DNA of 64,000 nt from Zerene cesonia. Lineage: Eukaryota > Arthropoda > Insecta > Lepidoptera > Pieridae. Numbering within the stretch: the stretch's first letter is position 1; each line of letters begins with the position of its first letter. Positions 11,308-22,656 of this stretch are shown here, in pieces. Under the pieces are notes generated by a model. That model was given only the letters and a program-made list of their open reading frames with translations, was not told where the DNA came from and ran no database searches. The stretch lies in the NCBI RefSeq assembly GCF_012273895.1, contig NC_052125.1, positions 3,162,001 to 3,226,000 of the forward strand. The letters run 5' to 3'. The translations under genes and the position numbers were made by a program.

Positions 11308-12318
11308 TCAACTTCTTTCTGCTCGCATCTCGCCAAGTTTGTGTAATCTCTGACAATGTTCGCAAATACTGGATTTAAAATGTTGGTAATGGTAACACAT
11401 GTACATGCATTCAGCGCACCTTTCCGATCTGCAACATCGGTCGATTCGATTGTGTTTTGTGTTGATTTTTAATCCCGAATCACCACTCGACATCTCGTAA
11501 TCTTGGCGCATTTTTGCATCCGCCTCTTCATAGTTTTCAGTTTTAACAACTGGTAATATACGGGGACCACTACGAATTAACGGTCTATTAGAATCATTTC
11601 GGTCATCTAATTTACGGACAGTGGCGAACATTCGATTGACTTCTTCAATTGCGTCTTTGGATTTAGTTTTTTCTTTCAAAGAGTGTTTCAGTTCTTCCAA
11701 TTTCATTTGCGGGATAGACGACGATTTATGTTTGGATAACGATATCTTCTTTTCGACTTGTGGTTCAAAATTTAAGATTGTGAACTTTTCACCGTTATAT
11801 TTATTACTACCTTCAATTGTATAATGAAATGTTTCGCTGATCGATAAATTTGTCTTTCTAATAAGTTTGACTGCGTTCGTATTAACACTTGCATCTTTGG
11901 TTATGGGGATTTTAGCTTTGGCATCTAAACTCTTTTTAGTTTGGAACGCGTTTAAAACTTCATTAAGTAAAGTAATGCTATGTGGAATATCTGACTGTGA
12001 TGTTTGTACATGCTTTGTTTTAAATTTATCGCGACTATCTGCTTTTGCAGTATCTGATAGATCAGTGTGCATTGGGATAACTCCACATTGACAAATAGGA
12101 CAGGATTTTGCGACACGTTTGTTGACTTCATCGTTTCTAAATACATTTGCAGGTCTTTTATTCAAGCAAATGGAACATATGAATCTGTTTTGAGCAGATA
12201 TATCAGGCTTTTGATGCGTAGTCATGTTTTCATGATTCATCTTTTTATTATCTTTCTTTGTGTGCGTGTAATATGTTATATCTATATTAATTCTTCGATA
12301 ATAATCCCTTGATATCAT
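11308..12318 (-). CDS. Unrecognised Cys-rich protein, about 336 aa, two possible zinc-binding clusters
   Basis: The open frame extends upstream to 12483, but a strong acceptor (CAACTCTATTTTCCAG, exon from 12332) suggests the part above is intron and translation begins at ATG 12318. A later ATG (MNHENM) is also possible. Near the N-terminus FICSICLNK and SCPICQCG form C-x2-C...C-x2-C-x-C. At the C-terminus CCRSERCAECMYMC and ICEHCQRLH form a second cluster, so two zinc sites are plausible. Between them the protein is Lys/Ser-rich, with KHVQTSQ (LC8-like) and ITKDASVNTN, a motif echoed in two other proteins here. The 3' end nearly touches that of the plus-strand gene ending at 11187, with an ATTAAA signal near 11290. 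The start is divergent from the gene at 13154. Confidence 0.78.
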   Translation of the reverse strand: MISRDYYRRINIDITYYTHTKKDNKKMNHENMTTHQKPDISAQNRFICSICLNKRPANVFRNDEVNKRVAKSCPICQCGVIPMHTDLSDTAKADSRDKFKTKHVQTSQSDIPHSITLLNEVLNAFQTKKSLDAKAKIPITKDASVNTNAVKLIRKTNLSISETFHYTIEGSNKYNGEKFTILNFEPQVEKKISLSKHKSSSIPQMKLEELKHSLKEKTKSKDAIEEVNRMFATVRKLDDRNDSNRPLIRSGPRILPVVKTENYEEADAKMRQDYEMSSGDSGLKINTKHNRIDRCCRSERCAECMYMCYHYQHFKSSICEHCQRLHKLGEMRAERS

Positions 12319-12332
12319 AAAGAATGTAAGTC

Positions 12333-13153
12333 CTGGAAAATAGAGTTGAATAAAAATTTTGATGTTTAGTAACACTTTCTCATAATTACAAGCCACTCGC
12401 CCTGACTCGCCAGGTTGGCCCGGAATACGAATAAAATATATGATGTCGACTATAATGTAAATGAAATTGGAACACCGGTTCAATAGTCTTTGAGTCTATC
12501 ATTAATGCGATTTGTTATTAATAAAACAAAGACAAAATGATTTATTCGATCTCTATAATTTTAGTGCAGATTTATAGGAAACACAATTATATAATAGGTG
12601 TACTCATTCTAACATATCTATTATGTCCAGTAGTAGACATTATTTACTAGGGTAAATAATACATTTGATGGTCACATTTTAACTTACCATATAAATATTT
12701 CGTAAAATATGGTGTTACTGCTGATAAGAAACTACTCTATTAAATACAATATAAAAAATGCACAAGAATAATTAATAAAAATGTAAATAATAATGAAGTA
12801 GGTGTACTTATAAATGACATTGACAAAAAGCCAATGAATAAGTCTTGTGTAGTATATTATGTAAATCGTAAAAGTAAACTTGTACAAATATTATTCTTCA
12901 ATAAATTAAATAAAAGTTTAACAATATTAGTTGTAGAAAGTAAAAATAAATTTACCGAACACACTAAAGGAAAATCACACATAGACAAATAATTAAACAA
13001 CAATTAAAGCTGAAAATAAAGAAGGAAATCACGTCAATTTTGAGAGCAATCAAAGAAAACAGAAAAATTCTAGTTAAAATAAATATGTCGCTTATTTCGT
13101 AGAAAGCACAAAAAAATGCGCACAAATAGAAAAATTATGATAAATAAGAAGAA
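12333..13153. promoter_or_regulatory. Possible shared promoter region of two divergent genes
   Basis: Very AT-rich sequence between the minus-strand gene starting near 12318 and the plus-strand gene starting at 13154. It contains no repeats that I recognise. The minus-strand gene has an upstream splice acceptor at 12332, so its first exon may lie here or overlap the neighbour. I see no clear TATA box. Confidence 0.35.
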
Positions 13154-13541
13154 ATGAAAAATAGTAAAGGTGTTTATGTTACAAAGAGGGATTTGAAAGC
13201 TTACAATCGGAATTACGAGCTATATTCTAGCAGGATTGTAAGGGGAGAGCGAGATTTCAATGAAGACTATGAGGTATACAAAGATTTCTCATGTCAGTAC
13301 AACAGTAAAAGGGACAACGTCATATGCACTTGCAAAAAGACTAACCACCGAAGCCTTAGATACTATATGTCACCTCGTCAGATCTATAGAACTCAAGAGA
13401 GGTACCCTGCTTGGAAAAGTTTTACTGAAATTGGCGTAGGTAGTATCAAGACTTTACCTAAACGTAGAACAAGACGAATTTATTTGCCGGAAACAGACGA
13501 TAGAGGTGTTGGAAATTCCGATAAATCATTATTATTCGAAC
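13154..13541 (+). CDS. Exon 1 of the 2068-residue protein
   Basis: Starts at ATG 13154 with an in-frame TAA at 13145. It encodes MKNSKGVYVTKRDLKAYNRN and a Cys pair (ICTCKK). The donor is GAAC|GTGAGT. The frame continues a few codons into the intron to a stop at 13561, but the splice is clearly preferred because the joined frame is open for 6 kb. Confidence 0.85.
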
Positions 13542-16500
13542 GTGAGTTAATTCTCATATAAACATACTAGTTTTAATCCGCGTTTCATCCGTATCAGGAA
13601 TATCTATTCCCGCTTTTGCTGCATACACTACAGCACTGCTCCTAGCTGTTGCATGATTTAACATTCCATATAGTCTTCATAAATAAATGAACATTTCATT
13701 TTACATTAATTCACAGCATTTTTCAATTCGATGAATTACAGTAATTCCTCTAAATTTAGCGCTTTCAACCAAATGATGTTCGTAAGCGAAATTAATTTAC
13801 TTTCAGCTATATATACGTTTCAATTAAAAGTTGATTATTTCAGAAAAGAAAAGACGCAACGATACCAGTTATTATGATCAAAAAAGAACGTCATCTAAAT
13901 GTGTTGGAGGTATTATAGAAACAATTACGGCATCTGTTATTAGCAAAAAATTATCACCAATTGTCCAAACGATATCTTGTGCAACAAGCCCAATAGATTT
14001 GATTATTGCATCAAAACAACTAGTGAAAAGTACTGATACTTATAAGGTTAATAAAAATATTGTAGCACAAATTGAATACAGCCTAAAACGTGACAGTGCA
14101 ATTAATCAAACAATTAAAGTGGAAAAAGAAAATTCCAAAATAAATATGCTAGAAGATAGAAATGAAGTTAAGCCGAAACCAGTACAGCAAACAAAATTAA
14201 AAACAGTCGAAACTTGCACAGAAAAGATGGAAAAAGACTTTTCCTCGGATTCTCTAGTTCAACATGTTCACAATTTAGAAAACCCTAGTATCGACAAACA
14301 GATCAGAGCTTCAATAGATCCAATGGAAAATAAACTAGAAAGAGAATACAGAAAAATGTTTGCAACCAAAGAAGAAAACTCATCCACCCAGCAAAGTATA
14401 GATAAGCCAGTGTCAGATTTAAAAAGTGCTTCCATTTTGCGACGACGTTTCGAAGCACTAAGAAGAGGGTTGACTAAAAAAGAAGATTCAAAGAAGGATA
14501 TCGTTACTGAAAAGAATTCCAGTCAAAGAAGTGTTCATAGTCGAAAAGACGTTTCTATAGCTTCCGACCCACCATCTTTGGAACCAAAGTCATATTCTAA
14601 CACAAAAATATACAGTCCATACACTTCATTTACTAATCCTTACAAATATGTCAACAGTCCTGTTGTCTCGAAAAAGAGATCCCCCGGAAAGAAGCAAGAT
14701 ATTAGCTCAAACTGGTCTACAGATGTAGTAGATAGCGACTGTCAAGGCGTAAAAGGTATGTTCAAGCTGTGGGGAAAAAGATTTAATTTTGAGGATGATA
14801 CGTACAAGAAACCGAGTCCAAAAACATCAGTCTATGCTTCAAGGAAACCTGAAAAGAAAATTGAAAAAGGGACGCCAGCTAAAGTTGTTGAAGAGAAAAA
14901 AGGTGGAAAGAAATTTTTCTTCTTCAGAAAACGTAGTAAAGATAAGGCGAAACAAGTTTTTAAAACTAAAAAAGGCGTAACAGCTGGCCGCTGCGAAGTT
15001 GAAGACGGGCTAACAATTAAAATAGGCGCCAAAGAATATCCAACTGAAATAATACAACCAGATTCCAAAATCGATCATAACTTTGAAGATTACGACAATA
15101 TTTTGAAAAAATCGTGGCTACGTACTTTCCTCACGAGTAAAGTTGATTCAAGGAGAAGCGTTCAAATTAGATGGAACAACAATATGTACGCAACCAGTAG
15201 TAGTACAATATTTGAACTTTTAGACTGTGTTTACAAAAATACTGGACTTGTAATTCGATCAAAGAGTGACGTAACAACAGGGGAATCATCAAACTATTAC
15301 TCACGACATAAACATGGGGCAAAATTTATGCAGAAAAACATACAAGCGTGGATGATTCCTACAACTATCTATCCGCAATATCCAAAAGTAGATCTTATAA
15401 AGACTGACGTTAGAAAGGATAAGAGCCGAAACATCAAATTGAGCTATTCTGATAGAAAATGGTGTATTGACAGATCTCAGCGAGGAAACAAGCTCGAATT
15501 AGTCTTACATTCAAAGAACTTTATAAAAACAGGGAAAAATAAAAGTTCCGAGTACATTCTAATTGATATACCAAAGGGTTACTTCACCGAATCTCTGACG
15601 CTAAACAATGTCCGATCTAGCGATGAGGAAGTTTATAAAATCACAGACTACGAATCACCAAATTCGAACACGAATTATAGTCAGCGGAATAAAGACAATT
15701 TCGATATGGGTGATCACGTTCATAACGGCGCACAAGTTACACTTAGTGTAAAAGATATGAATGTAAAATCCACAATCATTGAAACCTTAATTAAGACGCC
15801 ACCTTTGTGTAGGGACGTAACTATCCAAGGGAGTCAAGTATATATCCCTAAGCTTTGCGATGTTATTGGAGTTGGGATTATAACCCAAAGAGATATACGA
15901 GATATAAAGAAACCAATGTGAGTAATTTTTGGATTTAATTTTTGGCTTTTAGGAAGTCAATTTTAAAATTCTTAAAGGTGCAATTAATATATTTAATTTC
16001 AGATTGAAAATGCAAGATGACGTGACGGATTCCGAATCAGTACCTAAATTGCTACCTCAGAAGAAATGCGAGCTGGCTGAGAGTTATCTCCAAGATTATT
16101 ATCGTCATTGGATTCCTTTAGGTATTGATCTATTTTCGTGGTGCGTTAGCGACACAAACTTAAGGTGCTCCTCCGAATACGCTTCAAGAACCACATTGAA
16201 TAATCAAGGAGACGTATCCAAATCCTGTCCAAACATTTTCGAAGATTTCCAAACATCAAATATAGTGTCATCGTGCAATACTTCATCCTGTAGTCACTGT
16301 TATCCTTTCGAGGAGGGGAAAAAACAGGATAAATCGAAAAAGGAAAAATCTAGTTTACTTGACAAGATTTTCAATAAGTCTTGTGTAACGACAGAAGCTA
16401 TACGTGTATCACCTAAAGATTCTCTTGAAGTTTTTAGGAAACGAAGGATGTACGCGTGTGGGAATAGATCTAATTGGAATACGTGTACCCAGCCTTGCTC

Positions 16501-19500
16501 TATACCAAGCTGCGAGGATGGATGTGCACAGCCTGACATGAGTGATAGCTGTAAATATTTAAGTAAAACTAAAAAATCGTCAAAAAAACACGTGTCGATA
16601 CCTGACTGCGAAACAATGGATTGTAAGCAGCAGTCTTGCATCAAGGTAAACACGTCTGGATGCGAGACGTGCAGGAAATCGTCTGTGTGCCAACCTCCAC
16701 AATGTCGGACTCTATCAATTGTTCTCTCCCCCCCTCCTTGTCAGTCACCACCAGAAACACCTCCGACACAAACAACTCCAAAACGCTCTTCTCACCGTGT
16801 TCAATCGCAACAAAAAGATTCCCCACGCACATCACCAACTTGTGTACATTCATCATGTAAATCACCACATTGTGTTCATTCTCCTCCATGTAACACCTGT
16901 GCGCGCGCTTCTTCCAGGCCACCGCCATGCAAACCTTTACCGTTCAAACTCACACCTTGCACTACACCACCGTGCGTACCATCATCCAAAAAAACTTCAT
17001 CGACCAATACATCACCAATTTGCGCATCACCAACACCACCATCTAAATCACAATCACCTGCACCACCACCATGCAGAACTCCGTCTAGTACACAATCATG
17101 TCAATCACCATGTGCACCTACACCGCGAAGATCTCCACGATGCCAATCACCACCTTGCAAATCTCCTTCTGGACAGTCGATATCAAGTGCAGCTCCGTGC
17201 ATGCGTCACTGTTGTCACTGTGTCTCGCATGCAACACCGCCTTCAAAAACACCCGCTTGTAAAGCTCATCCTATATCCTCACCAAAAGTTACCAATAAAA
17301 AATCTGCGGAGAGCCTTAAACGAATTTTACCTGGCACATGTAGTCCATGTACAAAATCAAGAGCGCAAAGCCCATGCAAATGTTGTAGTGAAGATAGTAG
17401 GTGCTGTAGTATAAGTTCCATCCAAAAATCTGGCATAAAATTACACATGGCACCGCTACCGAACCCCTCGTCAAAGTGTCATAAGAACTGTCCATCCAAT
17501 CCAAAACGACAGAAAAAAGAAAAACAATGCTCACCAAATTGTGCCAATCGACGGAAGCTTAGAACGGGGCAACCACCTCCTGCACCACCACCTACTTTAA
17601 AAGGCACACAAAGCCCTTCAGAGTCTCTTGCAGATACCTATTTGAAGCAGTACGCATCCAAGAAGCGAATGTGTTCTGATCAATGCTCCTCTGGTAGCAC
17701 AAACATTATTCCTAACACAATAAGATTGAGTTCTAATGAAAATATCACAATAAACTTAAAAAAGCCAACTCCTAGCACGGAGGAAATAAGAGAGAGCTTA
17801 AATATTAAAGTGCAAGATGAAGATGGACGCACGTTGTACGAAAGGGTAGACTATCACAAGGATTCAAATAAGAATGAAGCGGGGACTTGCCCAGATAACT
17901 CATTAATAAAAAAATTGTATAGAGACTCCCACATTCACAGAGTGTCAACAACGACATGCGTGAACGAACCCCTCGTTGATAATAAAAAATCAGAAAATAC
18001 ACGAAGTTGCTCTAGTCTATGTAACCTTATTGAAATAAATTTCACTTTAAAATTCAAACACGGTGACAAAACAGAAGAAATTATCATGAACGATTCCGGC
18101 GATAATCCTAAACAAGAGCAAGCTACTGATGCTCGGATGGATACGCTTACTGACGTTTATAGAGTCGAAGATAAACAAAAGAAAACCGTTGACAATGAAA
18201 ACATAGATAAGAACGATGTGAATATATCAATATTTATAAAGAATGGTAAACAAAACGATGTGAAGAAAGTAAAAAAGCAGACCCCCATATCCAGTTCTAC
18301 AAAACAAACCAATGAATTTTCTAAGAAGATATCTCAAAAGTTTCATACCGTCGCAACCGGCTATAGTGAATTTAATCTAGATAATCAAGCCTTCTCTCTC
18401 CACACTGTAAACACCGATTTAAATAGTTCGGGTAAAATAACAAAAAGTAACACGAATAATGAAAGCACATACGTATCAAAAGGTGGCGAGTGTTTTTTAA
18501 CGACTTCGCAAAGTAGCGCAGAGCACACTTTTACAGAAAACACACAAAGTTCAATAAAAAATGATATAGACTATGAAAATAAAACTGACGTAAGTGAGAA
18601 ATTTAGCAAAGATGATAGTTTTAAAAACGCAATGGAATCAAACACAGATAAATCAGAAACTGGCGTTTCAATCACTGATGATGCTGCCATATCTGTATGT
18701 GCACAAAATATTCCCGACAAACAACAAATTTTCGGAGACATTAAGAAATTACGAAGCAGGAAAGAGAAAAAGGAGATGTTAAAAAAGGTGTTCGAAAACG
18801 CTGCATCCGTTGAAACTAAAAACAAAGAGGCTGTTAAAACCGTGCGCGAAATGTTGCATGCTATTCTAACGTCAGACAGTAGTGGACAAGAGGACCATTC
18901 TGATACGGGCAATGAATTAATAAAAGAACTAACGCATGCGTCTTTAAAACAACACTATTTCAAAGATACAGATAGTATGAACAATTATTACAACTTGGAT
19001 AATGTTATATCAGAGGAGAAAGTTCACACGGACGATGACGATGAAGAACCTGTGTATCCTACAATGCAAAATAGTAACGGATGTAGTGATGTCGATGAAA
19101 AGGTTCCAAAGTCCCGTATGTGCATGTGCAACGCGATGGCTGCAAGACTAAACCTGAAAACACTAGAAAGAAACGCGTGCTGCTGCCGAAAACGGGATCA
19201 AAAGGACGAAGAAACACATTGCGAACTTATAAAAGACTACAGCGTGGCGAATATTGAAAAGAATTGCGTTGGAATGCAAACTCATGATTGTAGAAATAGT
19301 ATTAAACGTACCGTTATAGCGACAAATGTTTCAACTATAGTACGAATAAATTCTAAAGAAAAGAAGCAAAAGGAAAGTCCTATAGCAAAGATAGCGCCAC
19401 GATCCATTCAGACTTGTATGATGCAAGCGCTGAGTAAGCGAACTTTAGTACATATATCTGATGAAGACAATAAAGTTGTTATTTTAAACAAAACATCTAA

Positions 19501-19747
19501 TAGAATAGCTGTAAAAAATACCAAAAAATATGAATCGGACGGCCTAGCCAATGTTTTACAATCGAACGAAACGAAAAAAGCGGTTTTAGAAATATATGCG
19601 GAGAAAATATTATCGAACGATGGGACACATATCGTGGCGAGACTACCGAAATATGTTATTAGCAGGGAGAGTAAAATTTATGAGGTTATAGAAGTCAGTC
19701 AGGAAAAAGTTTGTAAGAAAGACACAGTCACTATAATTGGAGGATAG
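13154..19747 (+). CDS. Unrecognised 2068-residue protein with Cys/Pro/Ser-rich segment, three exons
   Basis: Exons 13154-13541, 13844-15917 and 16003-19747 join in phase (introns of 302 and 85 bases, donors GTGAGT, acceptors ATTATTTCAG and TTTAATTTCAG), giving one frame of 2068 residues. An in-frame stop precedes ATG 13154. I recognise no family. Residues 1-820 are basic, with GGKKFFFFRKRSKDKAK near 485 and a possibly folded part near 510-610 (EDGLTIKIG, SWLRTFLTSK). Residues about 1050-1257 are dense in SP, TP and CxxP units (CQSPP, PPCKSP), which suggests many proline-directed phosphorylation sites and possible metal or disulfide chemistry. Asp/Glu/Lys-rich disorder follows, then a Cys cluster (MCMCNAMA, NACCCRK) near 1859-1888. 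LC8-like VGMQTHD and RSIQTC occur near the end. AATAAA signals lie at about 19822 and 19837. Cys-Pro-rich proteins of insect sperm are one analogy, not a claim. Confidence 0.9.
13844..15917 (+). CDS. Exon 2 of the 2068-residue protein
   Basis: The acceptor is TTGATTATTTCAG. The ATG at 13831 lies in the intron and is not a start. The exon runs 690 full codons to donor CCAAT|GTGAGT, and the frame would otherwise stop at 15921. Confidence 0.88.
16003..19747 (+). CDS. Exon 3 of the 2068-residue protein
   Basis: The acceptor is ATATTTAATTTCAG. It joins with a split Ile codon (AT|A) and runs 1247 codons to TAG at 19745-19747. It carries the Cys/Pro/Ser-rich segment (about 16690-17310). Long frames on both strands over that segment (for example 16719-17414, His-rich) are composition shadows. 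Confidence 0.9.
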
Positions 19748-19885
19748 CTCTTTTATATTATGTTTTTTTTTGTATGATACACGTGTTGTACATATACAGT
19801 TTGCAAGAAAATATGTTTTCTTTAATAAATGTTTTTAATAAATTATTTTATTTGTGCTAGAGTTTATTTCATTTTATATACATAA

Positions 19886-20041
19886 ACTAGCTAACCCGGC
19901 ACACGCTGGTCTGTCTTACATTATACATGAAAAGACCTACCGTATATGCACACAATATAGAGGGATCGGTCCAGCCGTTGCGGAGGAGTATGGGAACGAA
20001 CATTGTGACATGAGAATTTTATCAATTTATATAAAGAGATA
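19886..20041 (+). repeat. Family-B dispersed repeat
   Basis: CTAGCTAACCCGGCACACGC ... CGTTGCGGAGGAGTATGGG ... GACATGAGAATTTTATC. It sits just past the polyadenylation sites of the 2068-residue gene and abuts a tRNA-like repeat. Confidence 0.8.
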
Positions 20042-20270
20042 TTTTGAAAGAAGTGAATAAATTTGATTACGAGACGGGATTCGAACCCGCGTCTTATTGC
20101 CAAACCGTAGCAACGCCTAGCCTCTCGGCCACTCCTGATCTTTGTGAATTTCTTTTACTCTTTCGGTTTTATGTGCCTCAGAGGCACCCCACGCTATCTA
20201 TTGACATGATTAAGAACCATCACGACTAATATGAAACACTATTTCAATGATAATGAAATATATAGAGATA
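20041..20270 (-). repeat. Dispersed repeat with embedded tRNA-like sequence, copy 1
   Basis: On the minus strand, about 20071-20140, GTGGCCGAGAGGCTAGGCG and GCGGGTTCGAATCCCG are good A- and B-box cores. The acceptor-like ends are decayed. Sequence on both sides matches the copy at 53300-53560, so the tRNA-like part is internal to a longer repeat. Confidence 0.75.
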
Positions 20271-20284
20271 GTAATTGTTTTTAA

Positions 20285-20466
20285 CAAAAAAAAAATCGCC
20301 TTCAAATTGACAGAAATAGAACAAATTTTAATGCAACCACAGACAGCTTTGGAACGAAAACAGGATCATAAACATCGGTTCACCTATAAAAAAATTGTGA
20401 GGTAACGAACACAAAAAAAAAGCAGTCGAATTCATAACCTCTTCCTTTTTTTGAAGTCGGTTAATA
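20285..20466. repeat. Family-F MITE-like repeat
   Basis: The body contains CAGAAATAGAACAAATTTTAA and ends TTTTTTTGAAGTCGGTTAA. The inner end matches the reverse complement of the family start. Confidence 0.7.
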
Positions 20467-20584
20467 TGTAAAACTTTTTTCGTTCCTTCCTTCTTTCAAA
20501 TTTTATTCTTTCTAAACAATTAAATTCTTTCTTAAATACAACAAAGAACATATCAGGAGATAAACAATAAAACACAAGTGTATA

Positions 20585-22561
20585 TTGAATAATTTTATTT
20601 ATTAATAAATTAAATTATAAAAGTACAAAATAAAAACCACAAGATTTTTGTGATGAAAACCGTTCTAAATCTTTACCTAATATATTTTTTCTAGAGATCA
20701 CCATAATTAACTAATCCACGTCCAGACCAGCCATAAATAATAAAGTATCGTTCAAACCATAGACTAAAAACTAAACCATAGATTGAGAATATTTGCTAAT
20801 AAATACAATTGGAAAAATCTAGGAATGGAACAAAATTGTTTACATACAGATAGTCAATCTTTGCAATTGTTCTTAATTAAACTAGCATTTTTAATGCATT
20901 TTTCTTACTAACAGTACAGATAATAAACTGTATGAATAGATTTTTAAATCAGTTGAAAGCAATTTTAATTCATGTATTCTTTAATATAACTCGAGTAAAA
21001 GATTATAAATTCTCTCACTTCCGTCTCCTTTTTACTTTAATTCCTTCGTCTTTCTTTTTTTTCATTTCATATGGTACACTTTAAATAATAAAGTAAAATA
21101 CAAATATAAACTTCTACAATGGTTCCATTAAACTCGTAAGCACGTTATGCCAGTCACTTACGAATACGCAAACGCATGAATACGCAAACCTACGAGGATA
21201 ACATTATTTGCAAATTTTTTTTACCAAAATGAACGTTAAAATTCGTGCATTGATCAAATGTTGGCACGCAAGTGAGAGACTGGGTAATATAGTAGTTTTC
21301 TTATTTTAGAAACATATCTACCAAGCGAAATGCACTGTTGGTTTCAAAAGCTATGAAATAGAAATAGTTACCCGTTCCTATCACTTTTCCCACCTTTAAT
21401 GTATATTTTATTAAAATTACATCCTATTTTATACAATGAACACCTTATACCGGAGACCCGTATCCATATTCCTACCCTTCCCGGTCCTTTCATTTAATCC
21501 TTTCTTTATCCCTTTTTATTTAAAGTCGGTAGGTCATTTGCAGACCTAACGCCTCTGCAAATGTTCATGGGCGGTGGTTATTTCTACCATCAGGTGACTC
21601 ACCAACTCCATTGCCAAAATTGACGTAAAAACGATACCAATTTCTAGAAATAAGTAGTAGAATCTCCCGCATTAATTGCTTCTAGAAAAAACTTCAAGAT
21701 TTACATTAAACATGCACAAAGAAACAAGACGGACGCTATTTTTAAATCGTATGAAATAATATTTGCGAATCGCTGCTGAGAAAATATCTGGAGGGATTCT
21801 TGTGGATTACTTTACGATAAACAATTTTTTAATGACTCTCTCTATTGACTTCTGAGCAATAAGTCGTGAGATTAGCGAAAAACTCATTTTGATGACCTCT
21901 TGAGCGTTATAAATTTTGCGGCAATATCGATTAAATTTAAAGAGAAATTACATATCAATGTAAATTTTTCAGATCTTCGTTACAACGTCTAATAATGGTG
22001 TGTAAAAAATGAATCTCACTTGAAATTTATCTACAGATGAAATTCAAAATAGTTAGCGCGAATTCCTTATCAAGTCTTATGTCTCTTATCATTCTTTTAG
22101 AATGTAACATTTATCGTGGAGGCTAGTCATATCCACGAAATACATTATATTCAATTTTATCTAACACATATATAAATACTTAAACGATACTCAACTGTGA
22201 GTAATGAAAAGTATACCCATAAAGTGATTGTATAATGGCAGTAATATTCAATTAAATTTAATATTTAACTGGCAATATTACGATGTTAGATTTTCATGGA
22301 ATTAATTAAGTCCTCACTCTCAATTCTTAAATGAACTATCACATACTATAAAGAACAGTATGCCAGAGAAAGTTCAATCGAAATCGGCCCAGCTAAATAG
22401 ACGATTAGCCAGAACAAACGGAAAAAGTCCACGTGACTATATTTACGTATATTAAAACAGCTCATTTGGTAGTCCACAAATTCGGAATATAGTTTCCGAC
22501 TTTATCATATAAGCTATTATGTATTTTTAACAACATGATCATGACAAAACATTAAGTTTTA
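20585..22561 (-). other. Probable 3' UTR of PIP5K (short-exon tails)
   Basis: AT-rich non-coding sequence after the stop at 22562, with AATAAA-type signals for the minus strand near 20588-20605 (TTTATTTATT on +). A dispersed repeat copy sits at 21450-21625. The 3' end faces the plus-strand gene ending near 19.85 kb, with about 0.7 kb between them. Confidence 0.45.
21450..21625 (+). repeat. Family-E repeat
   Basis: CCTCTGCAAATGTTCATGGG CGGTGGTTATT, then CATCAGGTGACTCACCAACTC, the typical core of the family. Confidence 0.8.
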
Positions 22562-22656
22562 TCAGACAGTTATTTTTTGCACCTGCCCTCCTTTCGCAAT
22601 ACATTTATCTTTGGTATCACTAATAACATCGTGGCCGTCGTTGCTTATAATCGCGT
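22562..22656 (-). CDS. PIP5K: PIP5K last coding exon of tails B/C
   Basis: Acceptor GTTTTGTTTTCAG, then an open frame AIISNDGHDVISDTKDKC to KGGQVQKITV and TGA at 22564-22562. Joined directly to 32793 it reads SSSSEQ-D-AIISNDG in phase. Joined through the 32216-32122 cassette it reads EV-TRL and stops after three codons. It lies 10 kb from the previous exon. Protein-like composition and a good acceptor support it, but no long frame does. Confidence 0.72.

Noticed and set aside
13831..13843. ATG at 13831 as a start codon
   Set aside because: It lies in the intron, before the TTATTTCAG acceptor; splicing from 13541 keeps one open frame.
16300..16928. Minus-strand frames of 95-117 aa
   Set aside because: Antisense shadows of the same large exon; composition follows the reverse of its Cys/Ser codons.
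16719..17414. 231-aa His-rich frame on the plus strand
   Set aside because: It overlaps the Cys/Pro/Ser-rich segment of the 2068-residue protein. CAC/CCA-rich codons read in another frame give His runs. No splice or start evidence of its own.
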